Positions 1 through 6,510 of a DNA stretch of 26,658 nt are shown here, piece after piece. Numbering within the stretch: the first letter of the stretch is position 1; every line of letters starts with the position of its first letter. The notes under the pieces are model-generated. The model was not told where the DNA came from. It worked only from the letters and a program-made list of their open reading frames with translations, and did not search any database. The position numbers and the translations under genes were made by a program. Source of the DNA: an uncultured Oscillospiraceae bacterium (GTDB lineage Bacteria; Bacillota; Clostridia; Oscillospirales; Oscillospiraceae); NCBI GenBank assembly GCA_934589705.1, contig CAKTOH010000020.1:1-26658 (forward strand), read 5' to 3'.

Positions 1-212
1 AGTGGGGACAATGATACTCCCGTCCAGTCACAGCTAGGAACGCAATGAGGGCGGTCACATGAGAACCATGCGAGGGCGCTTAAAGACCCGTGGAGCTGGT
101 ACGCTGCCAGCCGTTTGATGACTTCCCATAATAGCCGGGGTGTCGAGGACAAATAGGCTTCTTCAAACAACAAATCCGCCAGCAACCAGAAATGGGCGCT
201 GGCGGTGTTTAC
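1..212. other. Element interior at left edge, no gene recognised
   Basis: No open frame of convincing length or start signal is visible on either strand. The stretch contains one 8-bp inverted repeat (CCGCCAGC at 176-183 with GCTGGCGG at 198-205) about 50 bases before the toxin gene. No antitoxin-sized ORF is present here. The mobile element continues beyond the left edge, so upstream partners may lie outside the window. Confidence 0.4.
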
Positions 213-236
213 ATAGGCATTCTGCCTATATTTTTT
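213..236 (+). terminator. Short hairpin with U-tract in front of the toxin gene
   Basis: A perfect 7-bp stem (ATAGGCA, loop TTC, TGCCTAT) is followed by an A and six T residues. It ends directly at the GAGGAGG ribosome binding site (237-243) of the MazF-like gene. It could terminate an upstream transcript or act as a weak attenuator for the toxin. The stem is short and AT-rich, so function is uncertain. Confidence 0.45.
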
Positions 237-253
237 GAGGAGGTCAAACACAT

Positions 254-790
254 ATGAAAAACACATATCTTAGAGGGGAATTGTACTACGCAGACCTGGG
301 TACGGGGATTGGTTCTGAGCAGAACGGTTACCGCCCAGTGGTCATCATCCAGAACGATGTAGGGAATCGGCATAGTCCCACTACCATTGTGGCTGCGATT
401 TCCACGCAGATTAAAACCAAGGCGAATCTGCCAACTCACTATCATCTGAAGCCGGGGAGTGGGCTTGTGCAGCCTTCTATGGTCATGCTGGAACAAATCA
501 GAACAGTGGACAAAACCCGATTGGTTCAGTACATCGGAAAGCTGTCTGACGGGGAAATCAAGGGACTGAATCATGCGTTGGCCGTCAGCATCGGCCTGAT
601 TCCCACAACACCCGGAAAACTCACATTGTGCCTGTGTAGCACCTGCGCCGAGAACTTCTACGGCTCAGGTGCTTATTATTTGCGGCGGGTGAATCCCATC
701 GAGGTTGAAAAGGAGCTTTGCACCTACTGTAATCAGAGATCCGGATTCACATATGAAGTTTCTCCCCGCAATAATCAAAGAGGGAAATGA
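254..790 (+). CDS. MazF/PemK-type toxin with C-terminal Cys-rich (zinc-finger-like) tail
   Basis: The 178-residue product begins with a PemK/MazF fold (about residues 1-115): an RGELYYADL strand, YRPVVIIQND, and a VMLEQIRTVDKTRL stretch that is typical of MazF endoribonucleases. MazF-family proteins are usually about 110-120 residues. Here a further ~60 residues carry C126, C128, C131 and C156, C159 (CxCxxC and CxxC), spaced like a small zinc ribbon. The start is set by a GAGGAGG Shine-Dalgarno at 237-243. MazF toxins cleave mRNA and are normally paired with a small antitoxin encoded just upstream, but none is visible in the 250 bases before it. It lies inside the mobile element, 5' of a small ORF and the recombinase. 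The family call is firm; RNase activity and zinc binding by the tail are inferred. Confidence 0.85.
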   Translation: MKNTYLRGELYYADLGTGIGSEQNGYRPVVIIQNDVGNRHSPTTIVAAISTQIKTKANLPTHYHLKPGSGLVQPSMVMLEQIRTVDKTRLVQYIGKLSDGEIKGLNHALAVSIGLIPTTPGKLTLCLCSTCAENFYGSGAYYLRRVNPIEVEKELCTYCNQRSGFTYEVSPRNNQRGK

Positions 791-899
791 CTTGAATTTT
801 GTGATATACAAGGACTTTTCAAATTTTTTTTCGATACAGAGAAACAGACAAGTTCTTGAATCATAGAGTAAGTATCATGCGCAGCCGGGAGTGATGTTT

Positions 900-1073
900 G
901 TGAGCGGTACTGCTTCGTATCAGGCAGAAACACATACGGCCTATATCGGATCAAAAGCAATTACAGTCATTGGATTGACGCCTGTTTTCTCCGACGAACT
1001 GGAAAAGCGAAAAAACAAAGAAAAGATTGAATACGGACTATTCAGCATTTTTGAGAAGTATTCGCACATTTGA
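900..1073 (+). CDS. Small unrecognised protein upstream of the recombinase
   Basis: This is a 57-residue frame starting at GTG 900, chosen because GGGAG (887-891) sits 8 bases upstream; ATG 894 is also in frame but too close to that site. The product starts with a Thr/Tyr-rich stretch and ends in a charged helix-like segment with a KRKNKEKIEYGLFSIFEKY run. I do not recognise the family. It ends 65 bases before the serine recombinase and reads the same way, so it may be an accessory protein of the element, but it could also be a chance ORF. Confidence 0.4.
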   Translation: MSGTASYQAETHTAYIGSKAITVIGLTPVFSDELEKRKNKEKIEYGLFSIFEKYSHI

Positions 1074-1138
1074 GCATATGGAGCTGCCACAGTATAATCA
1101 TGCTGTTGGTGGCTCTTTCTACATAGAGGGGAGAGCTT

Positions 1139-2656
1139 ATGTTAAAATATGATGCGATATACGCGCGACAGTCTGTTGATCGAATGGACAGCATTTCCAT
1201 TGAAAGCCAAATTGATTTTTGCAAATACGAAGCCAGGGGAGGGGAGTACCGAGTATTCCAGGATAAAGGTTACAGTGGTAAAAATACAGATCGGCCAAAT
1301 TTCCAGATCATGCTGGAGGCCATCCGCAGGGGAGAAGTAAAGCGTGTCATCGTGTACAAACTCGACAGAATCAGTCGCTCCATTCTGGACTTTGCCACTA
1401 TGATGGCCGAGTTTCAGGATAATGGCGTTGAGTTTGTATCCTGCACAGAAAAGTTTGATACTTCTACCCCTATGGGGCGGGCAATGTTCAATATTTGTAT
1501 TGTGTTCGCACAGCTTGAACGTGAAACAATACAGCAGCGTGTGACGGATGCCTATATATCAAGAAGCAGAAAGGGCTTCTATATGGGTGGCAGAGTTCCA
1601 TATGGATACCAACTGGAAACCTATACGATTGACGGTAAAAAAACATCTCGATATACCATCGTTCCAGAAGAATCCAAAATCGTGAAGGTTATTTTCTCAA
1701 TGTATGCCGTGCCTCAGACCTCCTTTGGCGATATTGTTCACTATCTGGTGGATAATGGCATTCCAAACGCAAGAGGGAAGGGGCAGGTTTGGGATCGTGC
1801 GAGAATCTCTGATATGATAAAGAACCCGATTTATGTCAAAGCGGACCTCGATATTTACCAGTTTTATAAGGATCAAGGCTCCATTGTACATGACGATCCT
1901 TGCTTGTTTATAGGTACAAACGGATGCTATCTCTATTCAGAGAAGGGGGCTGGGAGAAAAACCATCCATTTGGAAGGGCAGCATGTGGTTCTTGCCCCCC
2001 ACGAAGGAATCGTCCCTTCTGACATCTGGTTAAAAGCACGCCGCAAATGCCTGAATAACAAGCAGGTTGCAAAGCCTTTGAAAGCAAAAAATACATGGCT
2101 GGCAGGAAAAATCAAGTGCGGCAAATGCGGTTATGCGCTGACCATCCGAAAATCCAATACGCAGATCGGGCGCTATTTTATCTGCAGCAGAAGAATGCAG
2201 ACAAATTTCTGCGAAGGTGTCGGCGGCATTGACGCAACCGCGTTTGAAAACCTCATTCTGTCCGAAATGAAAAAGAAGGTGGAGCAGTTTGATGTGCTCA
2301 ATGCCCCGCCTCAAATGCAGAATAACCCACGGATTCTGGAATTAGGTGCCCAAATCGAACAAATTGAGGCAGAAATCGAAAAGCTTCTGAATCGTGTGTC
2401 AGAAGCAGATTCCGTTCTGATGGGATACATCAGCAAAAAAGTGTCTGAGCTGCACAATCAGTCATCAGAGCTGAAGCGCGAGATGAATGAACTGGAACAA
2501 GCGAACATTCAGCCGAAGCTGAATGTCAAACAAATCCGAAACTGTATGCAGCATTGGGAAAAACTGGAGTTTGACGATAAAAGAGCAGTCGTGGATCAGC
2601 TCATTGCCGTCATAAAAGCTACGGAAAACACCTGTGAAATTACATGGAAGGTCTGA
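1139..2656 (+). CDS. Large serine recombinase (site-specific integrase/excisionase of the element)
   Basis: The 505-residue protein has the domain order of large serine recombinases. The resolvase catalytic domain (about 1-150) has YARQS, with R10 and nucleophile S12, and VYKLDRISRS. The recombinase domain follows (about 165-300), then a zinc ribbon with C327, C330, C349 and C358, and a coiled coil rich in Glu/Leu (about 395-460). Length matches the family, and no interruption is seen. The start has GGGGAGA a few bases upstream. These enzymes integrate and excise DNA between attP and attB through a Ser-DNA linkage, and they are usually encoded at the very end of the element they move. Here the stop codon lies only about 20-30 bases from where cotJC sequence begins, which fits a role in inserting this element into cotJC. 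No directionality factor is recognisable in the window. Confidence 0.95.
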   Translation: MLKYDAIYARQSVDRMDSISIESQIDFCKYEARGGEYRVFQDKGYSGKNTDRPNFQIMLEAIRRGEVKRVIVYKLDRISRSILDFATMMAEFQDNGVEFVSCTEKFDTSTPMGRAMFNICIVFAQLERETIQQRVTDAYISRSRKGFYMGGRVPYGYQLETYTIDGKKTSRYTIVPEESKIVKVIFSMYAVPQTSFGDIVHYLVDNGIPNARGKGQVWDRARISDMIKNPIYVKADLDIYQFYKDQGSIVHDDPCLFIGTNGCYLYSEKGAGRKTIHLEGQHVVLAPHEGIVPSDIWLKARRKCLNNKQVAKPLKAKNTWLAGKIKCGKCGYALTIRKSNTQIGRYFICSRRMQTNFCEGVGGIDATAFENLILSEMKKKVEQFDVLNAPPQMQNNPRILELGAQIEQIEAEIEKLLNRVSEADSVLMGYISKKVSELHNQSSELKREMNELEQANIQPKLNVKQIRNCMQHWEKLEFDDKRAVVDQLIAVIKATENTCEITWKV

Positions 2657-2700
2657 TTTTTTATACTTCATCTTGATTGCAGTGCTTCGCCGAACCGCTG
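2657..2700. other. Putative right attachment junction (attR or attL) inside cotJC
   Basis: Left of this stretch is the recombinase gene; right of it, on the minus strand, is cotJC. The CotJC reading frame keeps family-like sequence up to RFGEAL and then ends after three further residues (Gln-Ser-Arg-stop), where homologues continue for roughly a dozen residues. The crossover therefore probably lies around 2672-2690. The exact core cannot be defined without the other end of the element or an empty site. Confidence 0.6.
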
Positions 2701-3210
2701 GAAGTGGACGATCTCCCGTTCCCGGAGGAACCGAATCACGTCATTCACATCCGGGTCATCGCTAAGCCTAAGAATATTGTCGTAGGTCACCCGGGCTTTC
2801 TGTTCTGCGGCCAGGTCTTCCGTTAGATCGGCTATGGGGTCGCCGGTGACGGCGATTCCGGCGGCGTTCCAGGGACTGCCGGAGGCGGCGGTGGGATAGA
2901 CACCGGTGGTGTGATCTACGAAATAGGGCGCAAAACCGGCTTCCCGAATCTGACTGTCGCTGAGCTTCCGGGTCAGCTGGTGGACGATGGCGCCGATCAT
3001 TTCCAGATGCCCCAGCTCTTCGGTCCCAATGTCCGTCAGCAGACCCTTGAGCTCATCGAAGGGCATGGAGTAGCGCTGGGACAGGTAGCGAAGGGAAGCA
3101 CCCAGCTCTCCGTCCGGGCCGCCGTACTGGGAAATGATGATGGCGGCAAGCTTCGGGTTGGGGTTCGTAATCCGGATGGGATATTGGAGCTTCTTGTCAT
3201 AAATAAACAT
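2668..3210 (-). CDS. Spore coat protein CotJC / manganese catalase, 3' end replaced by a mobile element
   Basis: The 180-residue protein aligns in memory with CotJC (B. subtilis CotJC is 189 residues), which belongs to the Mn-catalase family and sits in the spore coat. The expected di-manganese ligands are all visible: E35, E65 and H68 (in TEELGHLE), E136 and H169 (in REREIVHF), with the E65/H68 and E136/H169 spacings of the family. The natural C-terminal tail after RFGEAL is missing; the last codons and stop come from element DNA. The active-site shell is intact, so the truncated protein may still fold, but loss of the tail could affect assembly. It starts 4 bases after the cotJA-cotJB fusion, so the two are translationally linked in one sporulation operon. 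Confidence 0.9.
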   Translation of the reverse strand: MFIYDKKLQYPIRITNPNPKLAAIIISQYGGPDGELGASLRYLSQRYSMPFDELKGLLTDIGTEELGHLEMIGAIVHQLTRKLSDSQIREAGFAPYFVDHTTGVYPTAASGSPWNAAGIAVTGDPIADLTEDLAAEQKARVTYDNILRLSDDPDVNDVIRFLREREIVHFQRFGEALQSR

Positions 3211-3214
3211 AATA

Positions 3215-3655
3215 TTAGCCCTCCTTACTAGCGCCCAATTCCCAGGGCCAGGGATCGTCCAGCCAGGTGTAGCCCCCGTCTCTGGCGGAAATGTGGTTCA
3301 AGGGGCCGTATTTCTTCTCATAAACTTCACGGCAGCGGTCATACAGCTCCTGATACTTCCGGTAAAGCTCCAGGGCTTCCGAATCCTCCCGGTGGGTGTC
3401 CAGATACAGTGCCAGTTCCACAATGGCAAAGTCCAAAGCCTGAAGCTCCGCCAGGGTGGTGGCAGGCAGATTTTCCTTGTTGACCATGCCCAGGAAGGGC
3501 AGGTCAAGCCCCGGAAACAGGGTTCCCCGGGTCAGCGCCTTTTTTGCCTCATATTTGGGCGGATTTTCTAACTGAAAGGGGACATAGGGATTTGCCAGAG
3601 GCGCCATGGCCGGCAGCCGTCCTTGGTAGGTATTTTCCCGATTTTCCTGATTCAA
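3215..3655 (-). CDS. Fused spore coat assembly protein CotJA-CotJB
   Basis: The 146-residue product joins two proteins that are normally separate. Residues about 14-58 look like CotJA (a Pro-rich start, then KALTRGTLFPGLDLPFLG). Residues about 66-140 look like CotJB (LQALDFAIVELALYLDTH, a YEKKYGPL segment, and the closing WLDDPWPWE). In Bacillus, cotJA and cotJB each encode roughly 80-90 residues and are followed by cotJC. The single uninterrupted frame with one start supports a true gene fusion. The start follows an AGGAGG site, and a sigma-E-like promoter lies upstream on the same strand. The role inferred from the family is building a coat layer with CotJC in the mother cell. A frame-shift error joining two genes is possible but not suggested by the sequence. 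Confidence 0.85.
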   Translation of the reverse strand: MNQENRENTYQGRLPAMAPLANPYVPFQLENPPKYEAKKALTRGTLFPGLDLPFLGMVNKENLPATTLAELQALDFAIVELALYLDTHREDSEALELYRKYQELYDRCREVYEKKYGPLNHISARDGGYTWLDDPWPWELGASKEG

Positions 3656-3695
3656 AGCACATTCCTCCTAATGAAAAAGATTGTCGCTCCAGGGC

Positions 3696-3724
3696 AGTCT
3701 ATGTCTTTTCCCGCCGAAATGTTC
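3696..3724 (-). promoter_or_regulatory. Candidate sigma-E promoter of the cotJ operon
   Basis: Read on the minus strand, GAACATT is followed after 14 bases by CATAGACT. This resembles the mother-cell sigma-E pattern (GNATATT, 13-15 bases, CATACANT). It lies about 40 bases before the start of the cotJA-cotJB fusion. In B. subtilis the cotJ operon is sigma-E dependent, which supports the reading. It is a motif match only. Confidence 0.5.
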
Positions 3725-3768
3725 AATCTTGCCGGGCTGCCGCATAGAAATAGCGGGAGGTGGTGGCA

Positions 3769-4464
3769 GTGAAACGATGGGGCTATTATTTTGTGTGCAT
3801 CGGAGTCATGTGCGGGATGCTTCTGGGAGCCTATTGGGGAAACCGGGTGGTTTCTGTGATTTCGGAGGGGCTTTCCGGCAATAGTCGGCACTGTGTAATT
3901 CTCGATCCGGGCCATGGGGGAGAGGACGGTGGGGCGTCCTCCTGCACAGGCCGCTTGGAAAGTGCCTACAATCTGGAAATTGCTCTGCGGCTGGACGATC
4001 TGCTGCGCCTGCTGGGTTATGATACGAAGCTCATCCGAAAAGAGGACGTGTCCGTCTACACCACCGGGCAGACCATTGCCCAGAAGAAGGTTTCCGATCT
4101 GAAAAACCGGGTGAAAACCGTGAACGCCGCCCCAAACGGAATTCTCATCAGCATTCACCAGAATTATTTCCCCGATTCCCGGTACAGCGGGGCCCAGGTC
4201 TTCTACGGAACGTCCGAGGGAAGCGAGGCCCTGGCAAAGAAGCTGCAAGCCGCTGTCGTGACCACCCTGAACCCGGGAAGCCGCCGAAACGCCAAACAGG
4301 GGAGAGGGATTTATCTTCTGGAGCACGTCCGGTGCCCAGGGGTACTGGTGGAGTGCGGCTTTCTGTCCAATCCACAGGAAGAAGCTCTTTTGCGAGAACC
4401 CTCTTATCAGAAAAAGCTGTGCTGCGTCATTGGTACGGCGTTGAGTCAGTACCTGAACCCATGA
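3769..4464 (+). CDS. cwlD: N-acetylmuramoyl-L-alanine amidase CwlD (spore cortex)
   Basis: The 231-residue protein has an N-terminal membrane anchor (about residues 6-24) and an Amidase_3 domain. Zinc ligands are visible as H49 (DPGHGGEDGG), E64 (RLESAYN) and H130 (ISIHQN), with the catalytic E195 in VECGFLSN. Length and motif order fit CwlD, which removes the peptide side chain from muramic acid so that muramic-delta-lactam can form in the spore cortex. GTG 3769 is chosen as start because GGGAGG (3755-3760) lies 8 bases upstream; in-frame GTG codons at 3760 and 3763 overlap or abut that site. It is divergent from the cotJ operon, keeping two sporulation loci side by side. A vegetative amidase of the same family is the alternative. 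Confidence 0.9.
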   Translation: MKRWGYYFVCIGVMCGMLLGAYWGNRVVSVISEGLSGNSRHCVILDPGHGGEDGGASSCTGRLESAYNLEIALRLDDLLRLLGYDTKLIRKEDVSVYTTGQTIAQKKVSDLKNRVKTVNAAPNGILISIHQNYFPDSRYSGAQVFYGTSEGSEALAKKLQAAVVTTLNPGSRRNAKQGRGIYLLEHVRCPGVLVECGFLSNPQEEALLREPSYQKKLCCVIGTALSQYLNP

Positions 4465-4469
4465 AAAAA

Positions 4470-4493
4470 GACCATATCCGATCGGATACGGTC
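4470..4493. terminator. Hairpin after cwlD
   Basis: A 24-base near-perfect palindrome (one mismatch) starts 5 bases after the cwlD stop. It is preceded by six A residues and followed by GTTTCCTTCTT, so it could end transcription from either side, with a better U-tract on the minus strand. Confidence 0.65.
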
Positions 4494-4629
4494 GTTTCCT
4501 TCTTAGTCAGGATAAAAAGTCCGTTAAGGGGGTGCGGTTCTTTGCCGAAGAAAGGGGAGAGCCTTCCTGAAACATTGCGCTAAGTGAAAATACTTTTTTG
4601 TAAAATGAGTATGTTTTTCTATACACCCC

Positions 4630-4658
4630 TTGCAAACCGGAAAGAAGCGCGGTATACT
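4630..4658 (+). promoter_or_regulatory. Sigma-A promoter of the 40-residue ORF
   Basis: TTGCAA at 4630-4635 and TATACT at 4653-4658 are separated by exactly 17 bases. It is followed about 30 bases later by a strong Shine-Dalgarno and a short ORF, and there is no other gene before the next terminator. Confidence 0.7.
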
Positions 4659-4702
4659 ATGATTGGAAGAACCAAAACGGTCATATTTTAGGAGGCGCTT
4701 CC

Positions 4703-4825
4703 TTGGCTGCCGCCACTGTGCGGGGACGGATTCTCACCGTTTCGCACAAGGAGCAGATCGGAGAATTATATCCGCAGGTGCTGGAAACGCTGGTGTACGG
4801 TGCTTGCAGGGAGTTATTTGAATAA
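4703..4825 (+). CDS. Autonomous 40-residue protein, unknown function
   Basis: A TTG-started frame of 40 residues (starting MAAATVRGRILTVSHKEQ and ending in VYGACRELFE) is placed 7 bases after an AGGAGG (4690-4695). It has its own sigma-A promoter at 4630-4658 and its own terminator hairpin 7 bases after the stop codon. The full set of expression signals within about 225 bases argues that this is a real small gene. The composition is mixed charged and hydrophobic with no membrane segment. I do not recognise the family. A remnant of a longer gene is possible, but would not explain the compact promoter-ORF-terminator layout. Confidence 0.65.
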   Translation: MAAATVRGRILTVSHKEQIGELYPQVLETLVYGACRELFE

Positions 4826-4832
4826 GCGGAAG

Positions 4833-4854
4833 GCCGCAGAAATGCGGCTTTTCC
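4833..4854 (+). terminator. Terminator of the 40-residue ORF
   Basis: GCCGCA, loop GAAA, TGCGGC, followed by TTTTCC. It is a stable GNRA-type tetraloop hairpin placed directly after the small ORF. Confidence 0.75.
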
Positions 4855-4864
4855 AAGGCATATC

Positions 4865-4917
4865 GGTTAGCTACCTCTAACCAAGCAGCTGCGCGGATCG
4901 GTTAGCCGAATCTAACT
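4865..4917. promoter_or_regulatory. Two tandem operator-like dyads (GGTTAG-N6-CTAACY)
   Basis: GGTTAG and CTAACC with 6 bases between occur at 4865-4882. A second copy with one changed end base (GGTTAG, 6 bases, CTAACT) is at 4900-4917, exactly 35 bases downstream. Paired identical half-sites with fixed spacing suggest a dimeric repressor or activator. They precede the methyltransferase region. The half-sites recall DtxR/IdeR-type metal boxes, but the match is loose and the regulator is unknown. Confidence 0.5.
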
Positions 4918-4926
4918 CTGAGAGGA

Positions 4927-5091
4927 ATGACAGAGAAGCGAAAACATAAGAATTTCTGGGACAGAAATGCCGGTCGGTACGGCCGCGGCATGACCGTCTG
5001 CAAGGATGCCGAGCTGGAACAGGCGGACTTTCCCGATGAGCAGAGACACAAAAAGAAGGACTGGCTCCGCGCCACGGCGCGGAAGGGGTGA
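4927..5091 (+). pseudogene. N-terminal remnant of a SAM-dependent methyltransferase
   Basis: A 54-residue frame with a GAGAGG ribosome site begins with MTEKRKHKNFWDRNAGRYG, the typical opening of class I methyltransferases of the FWDR-A-x-RY type. No SAM-binding motif follows; the frame continues into an unrelated charged stretch and stops. It looks like the start of a gene whose body was lost by deletion. It ends just before the intact methyltransferase at 5130, which has its own different N-terminus. Confidence 0.55.
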
Positions 5092-5129
5092 AGACAAAGT
5101 ATGGAGATTTTGCATCTGGAGGGATGAAC

Positions 5130-5813
5130 ATGGAACGAAAAGAGACTATTCGCGGCGCATACCGACTGACAGGAGAAAACAGCTTCTATGACGGCATGAT
5201 TACCTGCTCTACCCTGAGCGGAAAAGCGGTGTGCCGTCTGGTGTGGGCAATGAACAAGGCGGAAAACGACGATTATCTGGAAAAGGCGCTGTCCGGTATT
5301 CCGGAGCATTTCTCCGGTAAGCTGCTGGAGGTACCGGTGGGAACCGGCATTCTGACCATGCCGGTTTATCAGACGATGCCCGAAGCGGACATTACCTGTT
5401 TGGATTACTCGGCGGATATGATGGGGCAGGCACGGGAAAAGGCAGAGCGCCTGCACCTGAAAAATGTAACCTTCCGACAGGGCGATGTGGGTGCGCTTCC
5501 CTATGCGGACGGTGCCTTTGACATTGTTTTGTCGCTGAACGGCTTTCACGCTTTCCCGGACAAGGAGGCAGCTTATCGGGAGGTTTCCCGGGTTTTGAAG
5601 CCCGGCGGAACCTTCTGCGGCTGCTTCTATGTGGCGGGAGAACAGAGACGGACGGATTGGTTCGTCCGGCATGTTTATGAAAAGACAGGATTTTTCACGC
5701 CGCCCTATGAGACGGTTTCCAGCCTGAAAAACCGTATGGAGCGCATGTATACAGCCGTGACCCTTGGAATAGTGAAGAGCATGGCATGGTTTACCTGCCG
5801 GAAAGCAGAATGA
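5130..5813 (+). CDS. Class I SAM-dependent methyltransferase
   Basis: The 227-residue protein has a Rossmann-type SAM-binding fold. Motif I is LLEVPVGTG (about 65-73, a slightly unusual Pro in place of the common Gly), followed by the acidic ribose-binding position in CLDYSADMM (about 90-98), GDVGALPYADGAFDIV (about 118-133) and LKPGGTF (about 156-162). It belongs to the UbiE/Methyltransf_11 group, but the substrate cannot be told. ATG 5130 is chosen because GGAGGG (5118-5123) lies 6 bases upstream; longer in-frame starts overlap that site or the upstream remnant. It is followed 13 bases later by a truncated hydrolase gene, suggesting a once longer operon downstream of the tandem dyads. Confidence 0.85.
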   Translation: MERKETIRGAYRLTGENSFYDGMITCSTLSGKAVCRLVWAMNKAENDDYLEKALSGIPEHFSGKLLEVPVGTGILTMPVYQTMPEADITCLDYSADMMGQAREKAERLHLKNVTFRQGDVGALPYADGAFDIVLSLNGFHAFPDKEAAYREVSRVLKPGGTFCGCFYVAGEQRRTDWFVRHVYEKTGFFTPPYETVSSLKNRMERMYTAVTLGIVKSMAWFTCRKAE

Positions 5814-5826
5814 GGAGGAACAAGTA

Positions 5827-5970
5827 ATGCTGTTTCAAACTTATGGCAACCGGAATCACCCTGCGGTGCTGTTCTTTCACGCTATGGGCGTGACAGGAGA
5901 GAGCAGCGAACCGGTTGCGAACTATTTGCAGGATCGGTATTTCTGCATTCTGCCCACCTCCACTGTGTGA
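5827..5970 (+). pseudogene. Truncated alpha/beta-hydrolase (N-terminal 47 residues)
   Basis: With a well-placed AGGAGG (5813-5818), this frame encodes a fragment containing AVLFFHAMGVTGESSEPVA and RYFCILPT, the first strands and oxyanion-hole region of an alpha/beta hydrolase that normally runs past 200 residues. It stops after 47 residues, before the nucleophile elbow, and the next gene begins at once. The C-terminal part is not present nearby, so a deletion is the likely cause. Translation of the fragment is possible but activity is not. Confidence 0.65.
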
Positions 5971-5992
5971 TATGCAATTGGAGGGACAAAGC

Positions 5993-6412
5993 GTGACCTA
6001 TTTTGGAATGCCCATGGGCATGTGGACGCTGTTTGCACCGTCCTTCCGAAACCAGCTGACAGTGGTGTTCGGCTACGGTACGAATACGGCAAAAGCCATC
6101 ACAGAAAAAGCCAAGCTGAAATACAAGGAGATCATCCGTGATCTGCCGAAGTTTGAAAAGGGCGACCGGTTCAAGATGAACCTTGTCAACTGCGCCATGA
6201 TCGGCGCGTTCATTCTCTCCATGCCGGAGCGCCCGGATGTGGAACGGCTGACGGATTACTACGCAAAATCCATGATGACAAAGCCGATGAAATGGTTCTG
6301 CCGCAGGAGCGGAAAGAGCTAATTCACCGAAAAGGACATTGCCGGTATGAAAGCCACCGCCGCCCTGAGAGCCGCTGACCGTAACCCCTATTCCTGGAAT
6401 GGTATCTTGTAA
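5993..6412 (+). pseudogene. Degraded L-2-amino-thiazoline-4-carboxylic acid hydrolase-like gene
   Basis: From GTG 5993 (GGAGGG just upstream) the frame reads about 109 residues, including YFGMPMGMW, KGDRFKMNLVNCAMIGAF and LTDYYAKSMMTKPMKWFC. It then meets TAA at 6320-6322. The same frame continues past the stop with family-like sequence (FTEKDIAGMKATAALR, then AADRNPYSW) before a second stop at 6410. This resembles the ATC-hydrolase family as I remember it, with an internal nonsense codon and loss of the C-terminal Cys-containing part. Sequencing error at the first stop would restore only part of the gene, so it is probably decayed. Confidence 0.65.
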
Positions 6413-6448
6413 GTATGGCTTTTAACATACTCAAACTGCACCATAAAA

Positions 6449-6483
6449 AACAAACAGGCCGGTTGGGAAACCACCTGTTTGTT
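6449..6483 (-). terminator. Terminator hairpin, minus-strand orientation
   Basis: AACAAACAGG and CCTGTTTGTT form a 10-bp stem with a further inner GGTT/AACC pairing. Read on the minus strand the stem is followed by TTTTTT. It could end transcription of the DMT-family gene (6773-7627), which reads toward it. Confidence 0.55.
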
Positions 6484-6510
6484 CCGGGAGCGGCATAGCA
6501 TATAAAAAAA

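Noticed and set aside
2668..3210. CotJC short because of an ordinary early stop codon
   Set aside because: The divergence coincides with the edge of a recombinase-bearing element, which explains it better; still, only the far end of the element can prove it.
3544..3747. Plus-strand frames across the cotJ and promoter region
   Set aside because: They are antisense to the CotJA-CotJB fusion and have no supporting start site.
4561..4620. AAAATAC/GTATGTTTT dyad between 4588 and 4618 as an operator
   Set aside because: It is short, AT-rich and imperfect, with no repeat elsewhere in the window.
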